Assembly (NCBI RefSeq): GCF_900174585.1
Contig: NZ_FWPT01000002.1
Location: forward strand, 620,001-684,000
Source of the DNA: Parendozoicomonas haliclonae
GTDB lineage: Bacteria; Pseudomonadota; Gammaproteobacteria; Pseudomonadales; Endozoicomonadaceae
Direction: 5' to 3'
Length of the DNA stretch: 64,000 bases
Shown: in pieces, positions 17,505-27,441 of the stretch
Position numbering within the stretch: the stretch's first letter is position 1
How the letters are laid out: every line of letters starts with the position of its first letter
The notes under the pieces: model-generated
What the model saw: the letters and a program-made list of their open reading frames with translations, nothing else
What the model was told of the DNA's origin: nothing
Databases searched by the model: none
Made by a program: the position numbers and the translations under genes

Positions 17505-20500
17505 ATGAGAATGCAGAATAAACGCTCAGGGCAGGTTTTCAGCATTGTCCTTGCCACGTTTCTGGGGGCCGGCACCTTTCATTCCGCGATAGCTGACGAC
17601 ACAGAAATATTTTTTGGCGGGGCCGCCGGCAGTAACGATCTGATAGCACCTAACGTACTGTTTGTGCTGGATAACTCGGGCTCGATGTCCTACAGCATCT
17701 GCAATAGCTGGAACTGCCCTTCGGATCTGAAAAACAAGAACCGTATGGATGTCTTGCAGGAGTCTTTCTCAGCGTTGATGGACAGTACTGTAGGTATGTC
17801 CATCAACGCTGGCCTTATCCGCTTTCACGACAACAACAGTTATCAGGATAAAAACGGGGTTTATCACCCAGTCCTCAATATCAATGATCCTGCGGGTGTT
17901 AATCCGGTTGAAGTTCTGGGCACTGGCAGTGTGACTGATGCTGACGAACATATCGGCAGCGGAGCGGTTACTCTGGAATCCAACAGCCTTCGGGTTGGTA
18001 CAATTACCGAGCAGGACATCGAAGCACTACCTCTTCCACTTGGTGATTATAATTCTGCAAGCGAGTACTACTCAGGTTATTACAACAGAGACTACCTCCG
18101 ATTTTATAATTACTCCTATGTAGGCCTTCATTTTGAGGAGCTTGATCTGCCACCGGGAGCAATCATTACATCAGCACATATGGAGATACAGGCAACTGAT
18201 GCCTACAGCTGGGAGCGATCAGGAACAACTATTGAAATCGGTGCAGACAAGCGTACTGATAGAAACCTTAATAGACAGAAAAATAGTACACTGAGTGATC
18301 GCTACCACAACCACAATATTGACCATAACAAGCGTGTGGACTGGCCAGTAGAAAACTTCAGAATTGGTAACACTGCGTGGTTTAAAACACCCGACATCCG
18401 CTCGGTTGTACAGGCTGTCGTTGATGAAAATCAAGATGATGGTGTTGATAGCATCACATTCATGATGACGAACTGGGACTGGCAAGGCAGCAGTATTGAT
18501 GGCGTAATTCCTAATCACCCAGATACTGTTCCTAAACTGTTTATTACCTATAACCAGCCCAGCCCTGCTACCTTCTTGACAAGTCGAACTGCGGCTACAG
18601 TCACAGATACCGGGCAGTCGTTCAAAACCGCCATGCGCTTTGATGGCGTACCGGTTCCTCAGGGCGCAAAAATCACCAAAGCCACCTTACGCCTGACACC
18701 TGCACGCTCGAACAATACCGAAGCGATCTTTATGCTAAAGGCTGAGGATACCGGCAATTCTGCACCATTACAGGCAACAACTAAAAACATCTCAACCCGT
18801 AAGCTAACGTCCAATTTTACCCAAGGTGTACTCCCTCCATGGGACACTATGGATAATGTTGGCGGCCCCATGAGTTACGATATGGATGTCACGGCCAGTA
18901 TTCAGGAAGTGGTCAACAGAAATGACTGGTGTGGTGGCAATGCCGCGACACTTGTTGTCCAGCCAGCAGCCGGCAATACAGGATCTAGAACAATAACCAG
19001 TGAAGAGGACTCCAGTGCTGACGCTCCGAAGCTGGCAATTGAATATGAAGTAACCGGCGATGAACCTGGATGCTTTAACAAAACCATCCGTTACCCCATC
19101 ACTATACGGGAGGATGATGCCAGCAATAATATCGGAAGCAATTGGACGAGCCTGACGTCGAATACTCTGGATCTTGGAAGATCCAATGTAGGTCTGCGCT
19201 TCTCGAAAATGCCAGTTAAGCAAGGAGCAGAAATCCTTGAAGCCTATCTTGAGGTCTCAACCTACTATTCATCCCACGATAACAAGATTGAGCTGTCGAT
19301 TTTTGGTGATAAAAGCCCGGACTCGGCCCCCTTCAATGAAAGTCAATCAGCTCTGAGTGGTCGTACTAAAACCAAGAGTTCAGTCGATTGGTCGATCAGC
19401 GGTCGATGGCAGCAGAAAACGACACTACGTTCTCCAGATATCTCCGATATTCTCAAAGAGCTGGTTGAGCAGGATGATTATCAGGCTGGGAACAGTCTAA
19501 CCCTGCTGCTGAAACCGGATCGGGACTTTGGTATGAATCGTCAGATTTATGCCTGGGATCACACCCCGACACTGGCACCCAAACTGGTGATCAAGCTGGC
19601 AGAGGAAGACTACGATGAAGACGCCACACGCCCTAAAGTGCGTGATCAACTGGCCAGTTATGTCAATGAGGCCAGAACTGGTGGCGGCACACCTACTCTG
19701 AAAAAACTGTTGGATGCTCAAGGTTATATGTCCGGCTCCAACTCTCCGATTATTGATGCCTGTCAGACCAACCATATTGTATTGCTTTCCGATGGCGAGC
19801 CTAATGACTTCGAGTCCTACGATGCACAGGCAATCCGCTCCAAGACTGGTCAGAACTGCCGTTACTACAACGGAAATATCAATGATCAGACAGATTGTGG
19901 TCGGGTTCTCACCAAATGGATGGAAGAGAACGATCAAAAATTGTCACTCGCAGGCGACAACACAATTATTACCCACACAATTGGTTTTGCGGCCACCGAC
20001 CAGGCCCGCAAGTTCCTTCGGGATATCGCCAGCCCCCATGACGATGGTGACTCCAAGCGTTACTACGAGGCAGACGACACTAACGCCTTGATTGAAGCCT
20101 TTGGCAGTATTCTGCAGGAAATCCTTTCCGTAGAGGCCACCTTTAACAGCGCCAGTATCTCCGTCAACCAGTACCGGAGCTACCAACATAATAACGAACT
20201 TTACTATGCACTGTTCACGCCTGAGAAAGCCGTCAACTGGGACGGTAACCTGAAAAAGTACAAGCTGGGTACCGAGACAAAAACAGTAAATGGTGAGAAA
20301 GCAACCTCCTACTTCCTGGTTGACCAGTTCAGTAAAAAAGCGATCGACTCTGACACTGGCAGCTTCAAGGAAGGCACGACCAGCTTCTGGTCATCCAGCC
20401 CGGACGGTAACAGAACCTCCCTTGGCGGCGCGGCCTCACGCTTGAAGCCCCCCCATGAGCGCAAAATCTATACCGATATTGGCCTCAGCGATAAAGAAAA

Positions 20501-22262
20501 CCTGAAAGACCAGCCTTTGGAGATTGATAACAAGGCTATCACCAAAGCGCTTCTTGGGGATGCTGGCATGGACAATTCCCAGCGAAATAAAGTTATCAAC
20601 TGGGCTCGTGGTATCAACCCAGAGACCGGCCTGCCACGGCAACAACTGGGTGACCCACTGCATTCCCAGCCGGCACTGGTCAGCTACGGCTGTCGTGTTT
20701 ATAACCCACCGAAGGATGGAAAGGTGAAAACCTGCAAGGAAGAAGATCTGGCGCTGTTCTTTGGTACCAACCAGGGTTTCCTGCACGCCATTGACAGTGG
20801 TACTGGAGACGAACTGTTTTCCTATATTCCGGAGGAGCTGCTGGGCAACCTTGATCGCTTTGCCAACAACGAATCCATCTCAACCGATGGCCAGAAAGTT
20901 TACGGCATAGACGGCAGTCCTACAGTATTGCGAATTGACATCGATAAGGATGGAAACATCGAAGCCTCTGATGGCGACAGAGTTTATCTTTATGTAGGCA
21001 TGCGCCGTGGTGGCTCTTCCTATGTGGCGCTTGATATCACTAACCGGAACGATCCAAAACTGCTTTGGAAGCTGAATATCAACACCAAGGGCATGTCCCG
21101 ACTGGGGCAAAGCTGGTCCCGTCCAGATCTTACCAAGGTGCTGATTGGTGATGGTGATGGTGATGACAATGTTCGTCATACTTTGGTATTTGGTGGCGGC
21201 TATGATGCCGACACTAACGATGCCATGAGCAAGGCAAGGCAAAATCATAACGCCGGCAATTCCGTCTTTATGATCGATGCCCTGACCGGTGAGCTCCTAT
21301 GGAGTGCCGGTAGGCATGCCGATGCCACCCTTAAACTGGACAAAATGAAATACAGCATCCCTGGGGACATCACTATTCTGGACATGAACTTTGATGGCTT
21401 TGGGGACCAAATCATCTTTGCCGATATGGGCGGACAGGTCTGGCGTCTGTTTATCGACCAGCAGGCCGGCAAGAAGACCAAAAAGGTTACCGTTGCACCA
21501 TTTGGAGGTACTGGAAAAGACGGGGCTGCGGGTGTAGTGGCAGATCTGAATGATGGAACCAAAGCCGGTAACCGTCGCTTCTATATGAAGCCTGTCACCG
21601 GTCTGACTCAAGCAGGTGATCGTACGCTGTTCACCATCGGAGTCGGCTCTGGTTATCGGGCTCACCCGCTGGATGAGATTGTTGATGACCGATTCTACGT
21701 GCTGAAATCCGAGGCCATCTTCAATAACACCCAGGCCACCACTATGGTCGAATCGACGCTTTATGATGCAACAGATAACAAAGCACAAAAGGGAACCGAG
21801 GCAGAGCAAGAAGCGGCCAAAGAATCGCTGGCACTGATCAAAACCGATAAAAACGGCCAAAAGATCGAAGTTTCCGACGGCGGCTGGTACATCCGTCTGG
21901 AAGCCCCCGGTGAGAAAGCCTTATCGGATATCTCCCTGATTGATGGTTACTTCAGCTTTGTAAGCTATGAGCCCGAAGCCATAGCCAGCAGTTGTAAGGC
22001 CGTTCAGGGTGTGAATCGTTATTACAGTTTCAAAGCCTCCGATGGCACTGCACCGAATGCTGAACGTAAAACTGTGGTTGAAAACACCGGTATCATCTCG
22101 TCCACACGCTTGGTTGTGGTGAACAAAGGCGAGCTGATAGGTGCAACAGAAGGTGCGACCGGTCTGGTGCCTTTGGAATGTGTGGGAACCGAGTGTTTCC
22201 CTAAAGATTCCACTTCGACTGTTCGCCAGACCGGCTGGATAGACCGTAAAACCCAGAACTGA
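17505..22262 (+). CDS. pilY1: PilY1-type pilus tip adhesin with a threefold repeat inserted in its vWA domain
   Basis: A 1585-residue secreted protein, well above the ~1160 residues I remember for Pseudomonas PilY1. It has a signal peptide (1-30) and the vWA metal site VLDNSGSMS near residue 56. The vWA fold resumes around residue 710 with RTGGGTPTLKKLL and IVLLSDGEPN. Between them are three similar units of roughly 170-185 residues. They begin near residues 206 (VGLHFEELDLPPGA), 376 (TAMRFDGVPVPQGA) and 562 (VGLRFSKMPVKQGA), and each ends in a (P/A)PKLxIxY-like strand. The C-terminal half is the PilY1 beta-propeller (FFGTNQGFLHAIDSGTGDEL near 1085) with Asp-rich calcium loops DIDKDGNIEASD (~1145) and GDGDGDD (~1216). 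It should retract and extend with the pilus and mediate adhesion. The inserts look like carbohydrate-binding beta-sandwiches; that is inference. Confidence 0.93.
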   Translation: MRMQNKRSGQVFSIVLATFLGAGTFHSAIADDTEIFFGGAAGSNDLIAPNVLFVLDNSGSMSYSICNSWNCPSDLKNKNRMDVLQESFSALMDSTVGMSINAGLIRFHDNNSYQDKNGVYHPVLNINDPAGVNPVEVLGTGSVTDADEHIGSGAVTLESNSLRVGTITEQDIEALPLPLGDYNSASEYYSGYYNRDYLRFYNYSYVGLHFEELDLPPGAIITSAHMEIQATDAYSWERSGTTIEIGADKRTDRNLNRQKNSTLSDRYHNHNIDHNKRVDWPVENFRIGNTAWFKTPDIRSVVQAVVDENQDDGVDSITFMMTNWDWQGSSIDGVIPNHPDTVPKLFITYNQPSPATFLTSRTAATVTDTGQSFKTAMRFDGVPVPQGAKITKATLRLTPARSNNTEAIFMLKAEDTGNSAPLQATTKNISTRKLTSNFTQGVLPPWDTMDNVGGPMSYDMDVTASIQEVVNRNDWCGGNAATLVVQPAAGNTGSRTITSEEDSSADAPKLAIEYEVTGDEPGCFNKTIRYPITIREDDASNNIGSNWTSLTSNTLDLGRSNVGLRFSKMPVKQGAEILEAYLEVSTYYSSHDNKIELSIFGDKSPDSAPFNESQSALSGRTKTKSSVDWSISGRWQQKTTLRSPDISDILKELVEQDDYQAGNSLTLLLKPDRDFGMNRQIYAWDHTPTLAPKLVIKLAEEDYDEDATRPKVRDQLASYVNEARTGGGTPTLKKLLDAQGYMSGSNSPIIDACQTNHIVLLSDGEPNDFESYDAQAIRSKTGQNCRYYNGNINDQTDCGRVLTKWMEENDQKLSLAGDNTIITHTIGFAATDQARKFLRDIASPHDDGDSKRYYEADDTNALIEAFGSILQEILSVEATFNSASISVNQYRSYQHNNELYYALFTPEKAVNWDGNLKKYKLGTETKTVNGEKATSYFLVDQFSKKAIDSDTGSFKEGTTSFWSSSPDGNRTSLGGAASRLKPPHERKIYTDIGLSDKENLKDQPLEIDNKAITKALLGDAGMDNSQRNKVINWARGINPETGLPRQQLGDPLHSQPALVSYGCRVYNPPKDGKVKTCKEEDLALFFGTNQGFLHAIDSGTGDELFSYIPEELLGNLDRFANNESISTDGQKVYGIDGSPTVLRIDIDKDGNIEASDGDRVYLYVGMRRGGSSYVALDITNRNDPKLLWKLNINTKGMSRLGQSWSRPDLTKVLIGDGDGDDNVRHTLVFGGGYDADTNDAMSKARQNHNAGNSVFMIDALTGELLWSAGRHADATLKLDKMKYSIPGDITILDMNFDGFGDQIIFADMGGQVWRLFIDQQAGKKTKKVTVAPFGGTGKDGAAGVVADLNDGTKAGNRRFYMKPVTGLTQAGDRTLFTIGVGSGYRAHPLDEIVDDRFYVLKSEAIFNNTQATTMVESTLYDATDNKAQKGTEAEQEAAKESLALIKTDKNGQKIEVSDGGWYIRLEAPGEKALSDISLIDGYFSFVSYEPEAIASSCKAVQGVNRYYSFKASDGTAPNAERKTVVENTGIISSTRLVVVNKGELIGATEGATGLVPLECVGTECFPKDSTSTVRQTGWIDRKTQN

Positions 22263-22274
22263 TTTATTGTTCAA

Positions 22275-22294
22275 TGAGCCCCGAGAGGGGCTCA
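22275..22294 (+). terminator. Stem-loop between pilY1 and pilE
   Basis: TGAGCCCC (22275-22282) pairs perfectly with GGGGCTCA (22287-22294) around a GAGA tetraloop, followed by CTTTTGTG. It may terminate or attenuate transcription after pilY1, so pilE may be expressed at a different level. Confidence 0.7.
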
Positions 22295-22312
22295 CTTTTG
22301 TGATTTAGAACT

Positions 22313-22711
22313 ATGCAGAAAAGTGTCCGGGGTTTTTCCCTTGTTGAGCTTATGATCGTTGTTGCCATTATTGGCATATTGTCCGCTGTCGCCTATCCAT
22401 CCTATCAGAACTATGTCACTCGCAACGCCTGTGAAGACGCCAGGGGAACACTGTTGGCAGCAGCCAGTGCTTTGGAGCGTTATCGGTCGGAAAATCGTGG
22501 CTACACGGGAGCCGTAGCAGGCACTCACTTCCCCGATAGAAGCCCTGTTGATGGCGGCACTCAAAACTATACCATCGCTTTTGATACCGCCCCGACAGCC
22601 ATTACCTTCACGTTGACGGCAACCTCCAGAGCAGGTAGCAACTACCCCGCCATTACTCTGAACCAGTCGGGTGTAGGTTCCGTTGATGGCGGTGCATTTT
22701 CCTGCCAGTAA
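22313..22711 (+). CDS. pilE: Type IV pilus minor pilin PilE
   Basis: A 132-residue type IV pilin with motif [21 protein letters not shown], the continuation [19 protein letters not shown], and a C-terminal domain closed by GAFSCQ. Cys near residue 40 and near the C-terminus suggest the pilin disulfide loop. By position after pilY1 it corresponds to PilE of the Pseudomonas minor-pilin operon rather than the major subunit PilA. It ends 21 bp from the convergent UPF0114 gene. Confidence 0.9.
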   Translation: MQKSVRGFSLVELMIVVAIIGILSAVAYPSYQNYVTRNACEDARGTLLAAASALERYRSENRGYTGAVAGTHFPDRSPVDGGTQNYTIAFDTAPTAITFTLTATSRAGSNYPAITLNQSGVGSVDGGAFSCQ

Positions 22712-22732
22712 TAACCTTCACGACTTACAACC

Positions 22733-23242
22733 TTATCGCCCGGATTGCTTACCTGCGATCCGGGTCGCAAATGACATCCCCAGCGCTGACACCACAAAGA
22801 CCAAATGAATCACGGTGTACCAGAGAATCTTATCGTTTGGGATCTTCTCCACATCCATAAACACTCTTAACAGATGAATGGAAGATATCGCCACGATGGA
22901 GACAGACAACTTTGTTTTAAGAGTGTCGGCATCCATCTTGCCTAGCCATGTCAGCTCTCTATCCTCGGAAGCCATATCAATCTTGGAAACAAAATTTTCA
23001 TAGCTGCTGAGCATCACCATCAGCGTAAGACCGCTGACCAGCACCAGATCCACAACCCCAAGCGTCGCAAGAATTAATGACTTATCACTGATCACCGTGA
23101 TATTTGCCAGTAATTCAAACATGGTCTGGTAAAACTTTATGAGGACTGCAACAAGAACAAGGCTCAAGCCTAAATAAAGAGGCGCCAACAACCAGCGCGA
23201 AGAATAAATAAGAGACTCAAGAGACTTTTCCAGTGCTTTCAT
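22733..23242 (-). CDS. yqhA: UPF0114/YqhA-family membrane protein
   Basis: A 169-residue inner-membrane protein with the UPF0114 opening ESLIYSSRWLLAPLYLGLSL and about four hydrophobic segments. The NFVSKID and ELTWLGKMDADTLKTKLS motifs between TM2 and TM3 are family-typical. I use the ATG at 23242, after GGAAAG; the frame extends 28 codons upstream without a convincing ribosome site. The family has no established function. Confidence 0.9.
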   Translation of the reverse strand: MKALEKSLESLIYSSRWLLAPLYLGLSLVLVAVLIKFYQTMFELLANITVISDKSLILATLGVVDLVLVSGLTLMVMLSSYENFVSKIDMASEDRELTWLGKMDADTLKTKLSVSIVAISSIHLLRVFMDVEKIPNDKILWYTVIHLVFVVSALGMSFATRIAGKQSGR

Positions 23243-23418
23243 ACAGGTCTTTCCCCATCCCCATGGAGATTGCACTGTAGGGAAAAGCCACATAGGGAGA
23301 TAGAGCCTTCCAGCCGGATCGGTCAATTCATTGATCTACGCTAAGAATCCATCCGATCTGCGTCGTCTTTGTGTTCTCTGGTAGACTCCCAAAAGAACCA
23401 CCTTGGGACACAATAATA

Positions 23419-24336
23419 ATGAACAGAAAGCTCCCTAATCTAAAAGCACTGGCAGCCTTTGAAGCTGCTGCACGCCTTGGCAGTTTTACCAAAGCCGCTG
23501 ACGAGCTTTTTGTCACTCAGGCCGCCATCAGCCAGCATATTCGCCAGCTGGAAGAGAGCCTTGAAGTCCCACTGTTTATTCGTAAGCCCAGAAGCCTGAG
23601 CCTGACCCGAGAAGGGTTGCGCCTGTTGCCATCACTGAGCAGTGCCTTTGATCTGATGGCTGACTCTCTGGATAAGATCAAAAAGAAACCCGACAATAAT
23701 CGCTTAAGTGTCTCCCTCACCCCCGCCCTTGCCGCCAAGTGGCTCGTTCTGCGTTTGCCAGAGTTCTGGCAGCAATTTCCGGAGATTGATCTGCGACTGC
23801 ACCACTCCATTTCTCCCGTGGATTTTGTGAATGATGATATTGATGTTGCCATTCGCTGGGGAGAAGGCGACTGGCCCGGTCTGACGGCTGAATTTCTTAT
23901 CCCCGGGGAGCTGGTTCCCGTGTGCAGTCCATCTCTGCTGGTAGGCCGTAAGCCGCTGGCCAAACCTTCCGATCTTGTGCATCACACATTGCTGCATGAA
24001 GACAGCCACGATGATTGGGAGCAATGGCTCAAGATGGCAGGAATCGAGAGTGTCGAAGGCACCAGTGGCCCGATCATAGACGACAGCAATGCCCTGCTTC
24101 TGGCTGCAGCCGATGGTCAGGGTGTAGCCCTCGGGCGCACTGCATTTATTCGGGAAGACCTTGCCGCCGGACGGCTGGTGAAACCTTTCGATCTGGTGTT
24201 ACAAAAGAGTCAGGCCTATTACCTGGTTTACCCAGAAGGGGCGCAGCAATCAGCCGGTTTTCAGGCTTTCCGTACGTTTCTGAAGCAACAGGTGAAAGCC
24301 TCCTTTCCAAAGCATAAAGCACTAGAACCTGCTTAG
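23419..24336 (+). CDS. LysR-family regulator, GcvA-like
   Basis: A 305-residue LysR-type regulator. The N-terminal winged helix (LPNLKALAAFEAAARLGSFT, ADELFVTQAAISQHIRQLEE) resembles GcvA, the activator of the glycine cleavage genes. The effector domain covers residues ~90-300, with DVAIRWGEGDWPGL. The start is the ATG at 23419. It stands 112 bp upstream of and codirectional with gcvPA-like/gcvPB-like genes, so it probably controls them. The ligand could be the substrate of that enzyme; this is inference from position. Confidence 0.88.
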   Translation: MNRKLPNLKALAAFEAAARLGSFTKAADELFVTQAAISQHIRQLEESLEVPLFIRKPRSLSLTREGLRLLPSLSSAFDLMADSLDKIKKKPDNNRLSVSLTPALAAKWLVLRLPEFWQQFPEIDLRLHHSISPVDFVNDDIDVAIRWGEGDWPGLTAEFLIPGELVPVCSPSLLVGRKPLAKPSDLVHHTLLHEDSHDDWEQWLKMAGIESVEGTSGPIIDDSNALLLAAADGQGVALGRTAFIREDLAAGRLVKPFDLVLQKSQAYYLVYPEGAQQSAGFQAFRTFLKQQVKASFPKHKALEPA

Positions 24337-24448
24337 CCTGCACATAAGCTCTACTTATCCGTGACGTTAGAAAGACTCGTTTGTGAGGCCGTTTTCTGCT
24401 GATTAGCATGAAAGACACTGTTCACAAGAGCGCACAAACGGCACGTCT

Positions 24449-25843
24449 ATGAGTACGACACAGAAAAAGACCGTCTACCCCTACATACCCAACTCCACCC
24501 CTCAAGCCCGGCAATTTATGCTGGATGCCGTGAACGCCAAAAGCGTTGACGAGTTCTATGCCGATATTCCCAAGCATCTGAAACTGGATGGTCTGCTTGA
24601 TCTGCCAGCTCCCAAACTATCCGAGTTTGGGCTTAAGCGTCATGTGCAAAAGCTGCTGAATAAAAATACCAGCACCGAAGATAATCTGAGCTTTCTCGGC
24701 GGTGGCTGCTACCAGCACCACGTGCCATCCGTCTGCGACGAGGTTAACCAGCGCAGTGAGTTTGTGACCGCTTACGCCGGCGAACCTTACGACGACCATG
24801 GTCGTTTTCAGGCTCTGTTTGAATATACCAGCCTGATGGGTGAGCTGCTGGAAATGGATGTGGTGAACGTACCCGTTTACGATGGTTTCCAGGCCGCAGC
24901 TACCAGCATTCGGATGGCCTGCCGCTATACCGGCAAACGCAAGGCGCTGATCTCCGGAGCCATCAACCCTGACAAACTCAAGATGATAACCACCTACTGT
25001 CAGGCCGATGTGGATATCCATGTTATCCCCGTCGATCAAAAGACCGGCGGCCTCTGCCGTGCCAGCCTGAAAGATCTTCTCGATGATCAGACCGCCGTTG
25101 TTTACTTCGATAACCCGAACTATCTGGGCGTGATTGAAGATGGCGAAGCCATTTGTTCGCTGGCGAACGAAGCGGGAGCCGTACCGGCTGTTGCTGTTGA
25201 TCCCATCAGTTTGGGAGTGCTTGCTCCGCCCGCCAACTACGGTGCGAAACTGGTCACCGGAGATATCCAGCCTTTGGGCATGCATATGCAGTTTGGTGGC
25301 GGTCATGCCGGATTTATCGCCAGCCACGATGAACCGGATATGGTCATGCAGTATCCCTCCCGTCTGTTTGGTATCGCGCCCACAGAAGTTCCTGGTGAAT
25401 ACGGGTTTGGTGATGTCGCCTTTGAACGAACCTCCTTTGAAAAAAGGGAGAACGGTCAGGAGTATGTCGGCACTGCCGCTGTGCTCTGGGGTATTACTGC
25501 CGGCGTCTATCTGGCCACTATGGGACCGCAGGGGATGCAGGAGATTGGTGAAGGCATTCTGCAACGTAACTGTTATGCCAAGCAGCAGTTGAGCAAGCTG
25601 CCGGGTGTAAACGTGCCTCACTTTGATCAGCCGCACTTCAAAGAGTTTGTCGTGAACTTTGACGACACCGGCAAGACGGTCGCCGAGATCAACCTTGCTT
25701 TGCAGGAGAAAGGCATCTTTGCCGGCCATGATCTTTCTGCAGACTGGCCCGAGCTGGGCCAGAGCGCTCTCTACTGCTTTACCGAGGTTCATACCCAGAA
25801 CGATATCGACACACTCTGCCAGGCACTGACGGAGGTCCTGTAA
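24449..25843 (+). CDS. Divergent glycine dehydrogenase (decarboxylating) subunit 1-like protein
   Basis: A 464-residue fold-type I PLP-enzyme subunit related to GcvPA. Seen: YPYIPNSTPQARQFMLDAV start, FLGGGCYQHHVPSVCDE near 87, QALFEYTSLMGELLEMDVVN near 125 and VTGDIQPLGM near 270. It departs from ordinary GcvPA at conserved places. The usual YTPYQxExSQG becomes YAGEPYDDHGR, GGPxxG becomes GGGHAG, and the REKATSNIC motif near residue 330 is replaced by RENGQEYVGTAAVLW. Typical gammaproteobacteria have a single fused GcvP. The gene is coupled (TAATG) to the gcvPB-like gene, and no gcvT or gcvH is nearby. Its substrate may not be glycine. Confidence 0.8.
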   Translation: MSTTQKKTVYPYIPNSTPQARQFMLDAVNAKSVDEFYADIPKHLKLDGLLDLPAPKLSEFGLKRHVQKLLNKNTSTEDNLSFLGGGCYQHHVPSVCDEVNQRSEFVTAYAGEPYDDHGRFQALFEYTSLMGELLEMDVVNVPVYDGFQAAATSIRMACRYTGKRKALISGAINPDKLKMITTYCQADVDIHVIPVDQKTGGLCRASLKDLLDDQTAVVYFDNPNYLGVIEDGEAICSLANEAGAVPAVAVDPISLGVLAPPANYGAKLVTGDIQPLGMHMQFGGGHAGFIASHDEPDMVMQYPSRLFGIAPTEVPGEYGFGDVAFERTSFEKRENGQEYVGTAAVLWGITAGVYLATMGPQGMQEIGEGILQRNCYAKQQLSKLPGVNVPHFDQPHFKEFVVNFDDTGKTVAEINLALQEKGIFAGHDLSADWPELGQSALYCFTEVHTQNDIDTLCQALTEVL

Positions 25844-27441
25844 TGAATTATTCCGATACTGATATCCGCAAGCATCGTCATACAGACGGAAAACCTAACC
25901 TGCGTCGCTTTCATCAGGCTCGCTGGGATGAGCCGGTGGTGATGGAACTCTCCGCTGAAGGCGAGCGTGGCATTCTTATTCCGGAAGCGGAACAGGCTGT
26001 TCGTGATGCGGCGGCTAATGTCTACGACACATTACCCTCGTCTATGCGTCGTAAGAACGCTCCGGCACTCCCTGAGATCGCCCAGAACCGTGTGCTGCGT
26101 CATTACCTGAGATTATCCCAGGAGAATCTGGGGGCGGATTTGCAGGTCGATATTGGTCAGGGTACCTGTACCATGAAGTACAACCCGAAAATCAATGATC
26201 AACTGGCCTACTCGCCCAAGATGGCTGAGCTGCACCCGCTGCAGGATGAAAGCACAGTGCAGGGTATTCTCGAAGTCATGCATGAGTTCGAGAAGATCAT
26301 CAAAGCTATCTCCGGTATGGATAAAGCCAGCTTCCAGCCACGCGGTGGTTCGGCAGCGATCTATGCCAATGCCGCAGTGATCAAAAAGTACCACGACGCC
26401 CAAGGCAATACCCACAAGGATGAGATCATTACCACCATGCTCTCTCATCCGTCCGATGCTGCCTGTGCCAAGCTATTTGGCTTCAAAATCATCACCCTTT
26501 ATCCGGATGATGACGGTTACCCAGATATTGAAGCTCTGAAAGCAGCCGTGTCTGAGCGCACCGCCGGTCTGATGATTACCAATCCGGAAGATACCGGTAT
26601 CTTTAATCCGCGCATCCAGGAATTTGTGGATATCGTCCATGAAGTGGGTGGCTTGTGTGCCTATGACCAGGCTAATGCCAATGGCCTGCTGGGTATTACC
26701 CGTGCCCGTGATGCCGGTTTTGATCTCTGCCAGTTCAACCTGCACAAAACCTTTTCTACGCCTCATAACAGTGGCGGCCCGGCTGTCGGCGTACAGGCGG
26801 TTACCAAAGAGTTGGTGCCTTACCTGCCCGGCCCACTGGTTGAAAACGATAACGGTCGTTATTACCTGAACGATGATCTTCCCCACGGTATCGGCAAGGT
26901 CGCAGCCTTCTATGGCGCGGCCTCTGTTGTTTTACGTGCCTATGCCTGGGTGATGAATCTTGGGGCCGAAGGCCTGAAGGAAGTGGCTGAAATCGCAGTG
27001 CTGAACAACAACTACCTGATGGGCGAAGTGCTGAAGATCAAAGGCTCCAGCGCCCCCTGGGCAAAAGGCAAACGTCGTATTGAGCAGGTACGTTACAGCT
27101 GGGAAGAACTGCATCGCGATACCGGCATTCACTCCGAGCAGCTGGGCCTGCGTATGGCTGACTATGGCCTGCACTACTGGACCAGCCATCATCCTTATCT
27201 GCTCCCGGAACCGGCCACCTTTGAGCCAACCGAGTCTTACTCCATCACCGATATGGATGAGTATGTGCGCACGCTAAAAGCCGTTACTGAAGAGGCTTAC
27301 AGCAATCCGGCCATTGTCCGCAGTGCCCCCCATAACTGCCCGATCCACAAGATTCGTCATGATAACTTTGATGATCCTGAACGTTGGGCCGTGACCTGGC
27401 GCGCTTACTGCCGCAAGCATGCGGATAGCAGCAATGGCTAA
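25843..27441 (+). CDS. Divergent glycine dehydrogenase (decarboxylating) subunit 2-like PLP protein
   Basis: A 532-residue PLP subunit related to GcvPB. The Schiff-base lysine lies in FNLHKTFSTPHNSGGP near residue 307. Ordinary GcvPB follows the Lys with PHGGGGPG; here the glycine loop reads PHNSGGPAVG. ASFQPRGGSAAIYANAAVIK, TAGLMITNPEDTGIFNP and DQANANGLLGI also map to the family with altered details. It forms an overlapping pair with the subunit-1-like gene and is followed at -8 bp by the NAD-kinase-like gene. I infer an alpha-amino-acid decarboxylase needing a lipoyl or other carrier. The real substrate is unknown. Confidence 0.8.
   Translation: MNYSDTDIRKHRHTDGKPNLRRFHQARWDEPVVMELSAEGERGILIPEAEQAVRDAAANVYDTLPSSMRRKNAPALPEIAQNRVLRHYLRLSQENLGADLQVDIGQGTCTMKYNPKINDQLAYSPKMAELHPLQDESTVQGILEVMHEFEKIIKAISGMDKASFQPRGGSAAIYANAAVIKKYHDAQGNTHKDEIITTMLSHPSDAACAKLFGFKIITLYPDDDGYPDIEALKAAVSERTAGLMITNPEDTGIFNPRIQEFVDIVHEVGGLCAYDQANANGLLGITRARDAGFDLCQFNLHKTFSTPHNSGGPAVGVQAVTKELVPYLPGPLVENDNGRYYLNDDLPHGIGKVAAFYGAASVVLRAYAWVMNLGAEGLKEVAEIAVLNNNYLMGEVLKIKGSSAPWAKGKRRIEQVRYSWEELHRDTGIHSEQLGLRMADYGLHYWTSHHPYLLPEPATFEPTESYSITDMDEYVRTLKAVTEEAYSNPAIVRSAPHNCPIHKIRHDNFDDPERWAVTWRAYCRKHADSSNG

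Noticed and set aside
24337-24448. Possible glycine riboswitch before the GcvPA-like gene
   Set aside because: The 112-bp gap is too short and I saw none of the conserved tandem aptamer elements.
24617-25792. A 391-codon minus-strand open frame
   Set aside because: It is the antisense shadow of the GcvPA-like gene; it has no recognisable domains or ribosome site.
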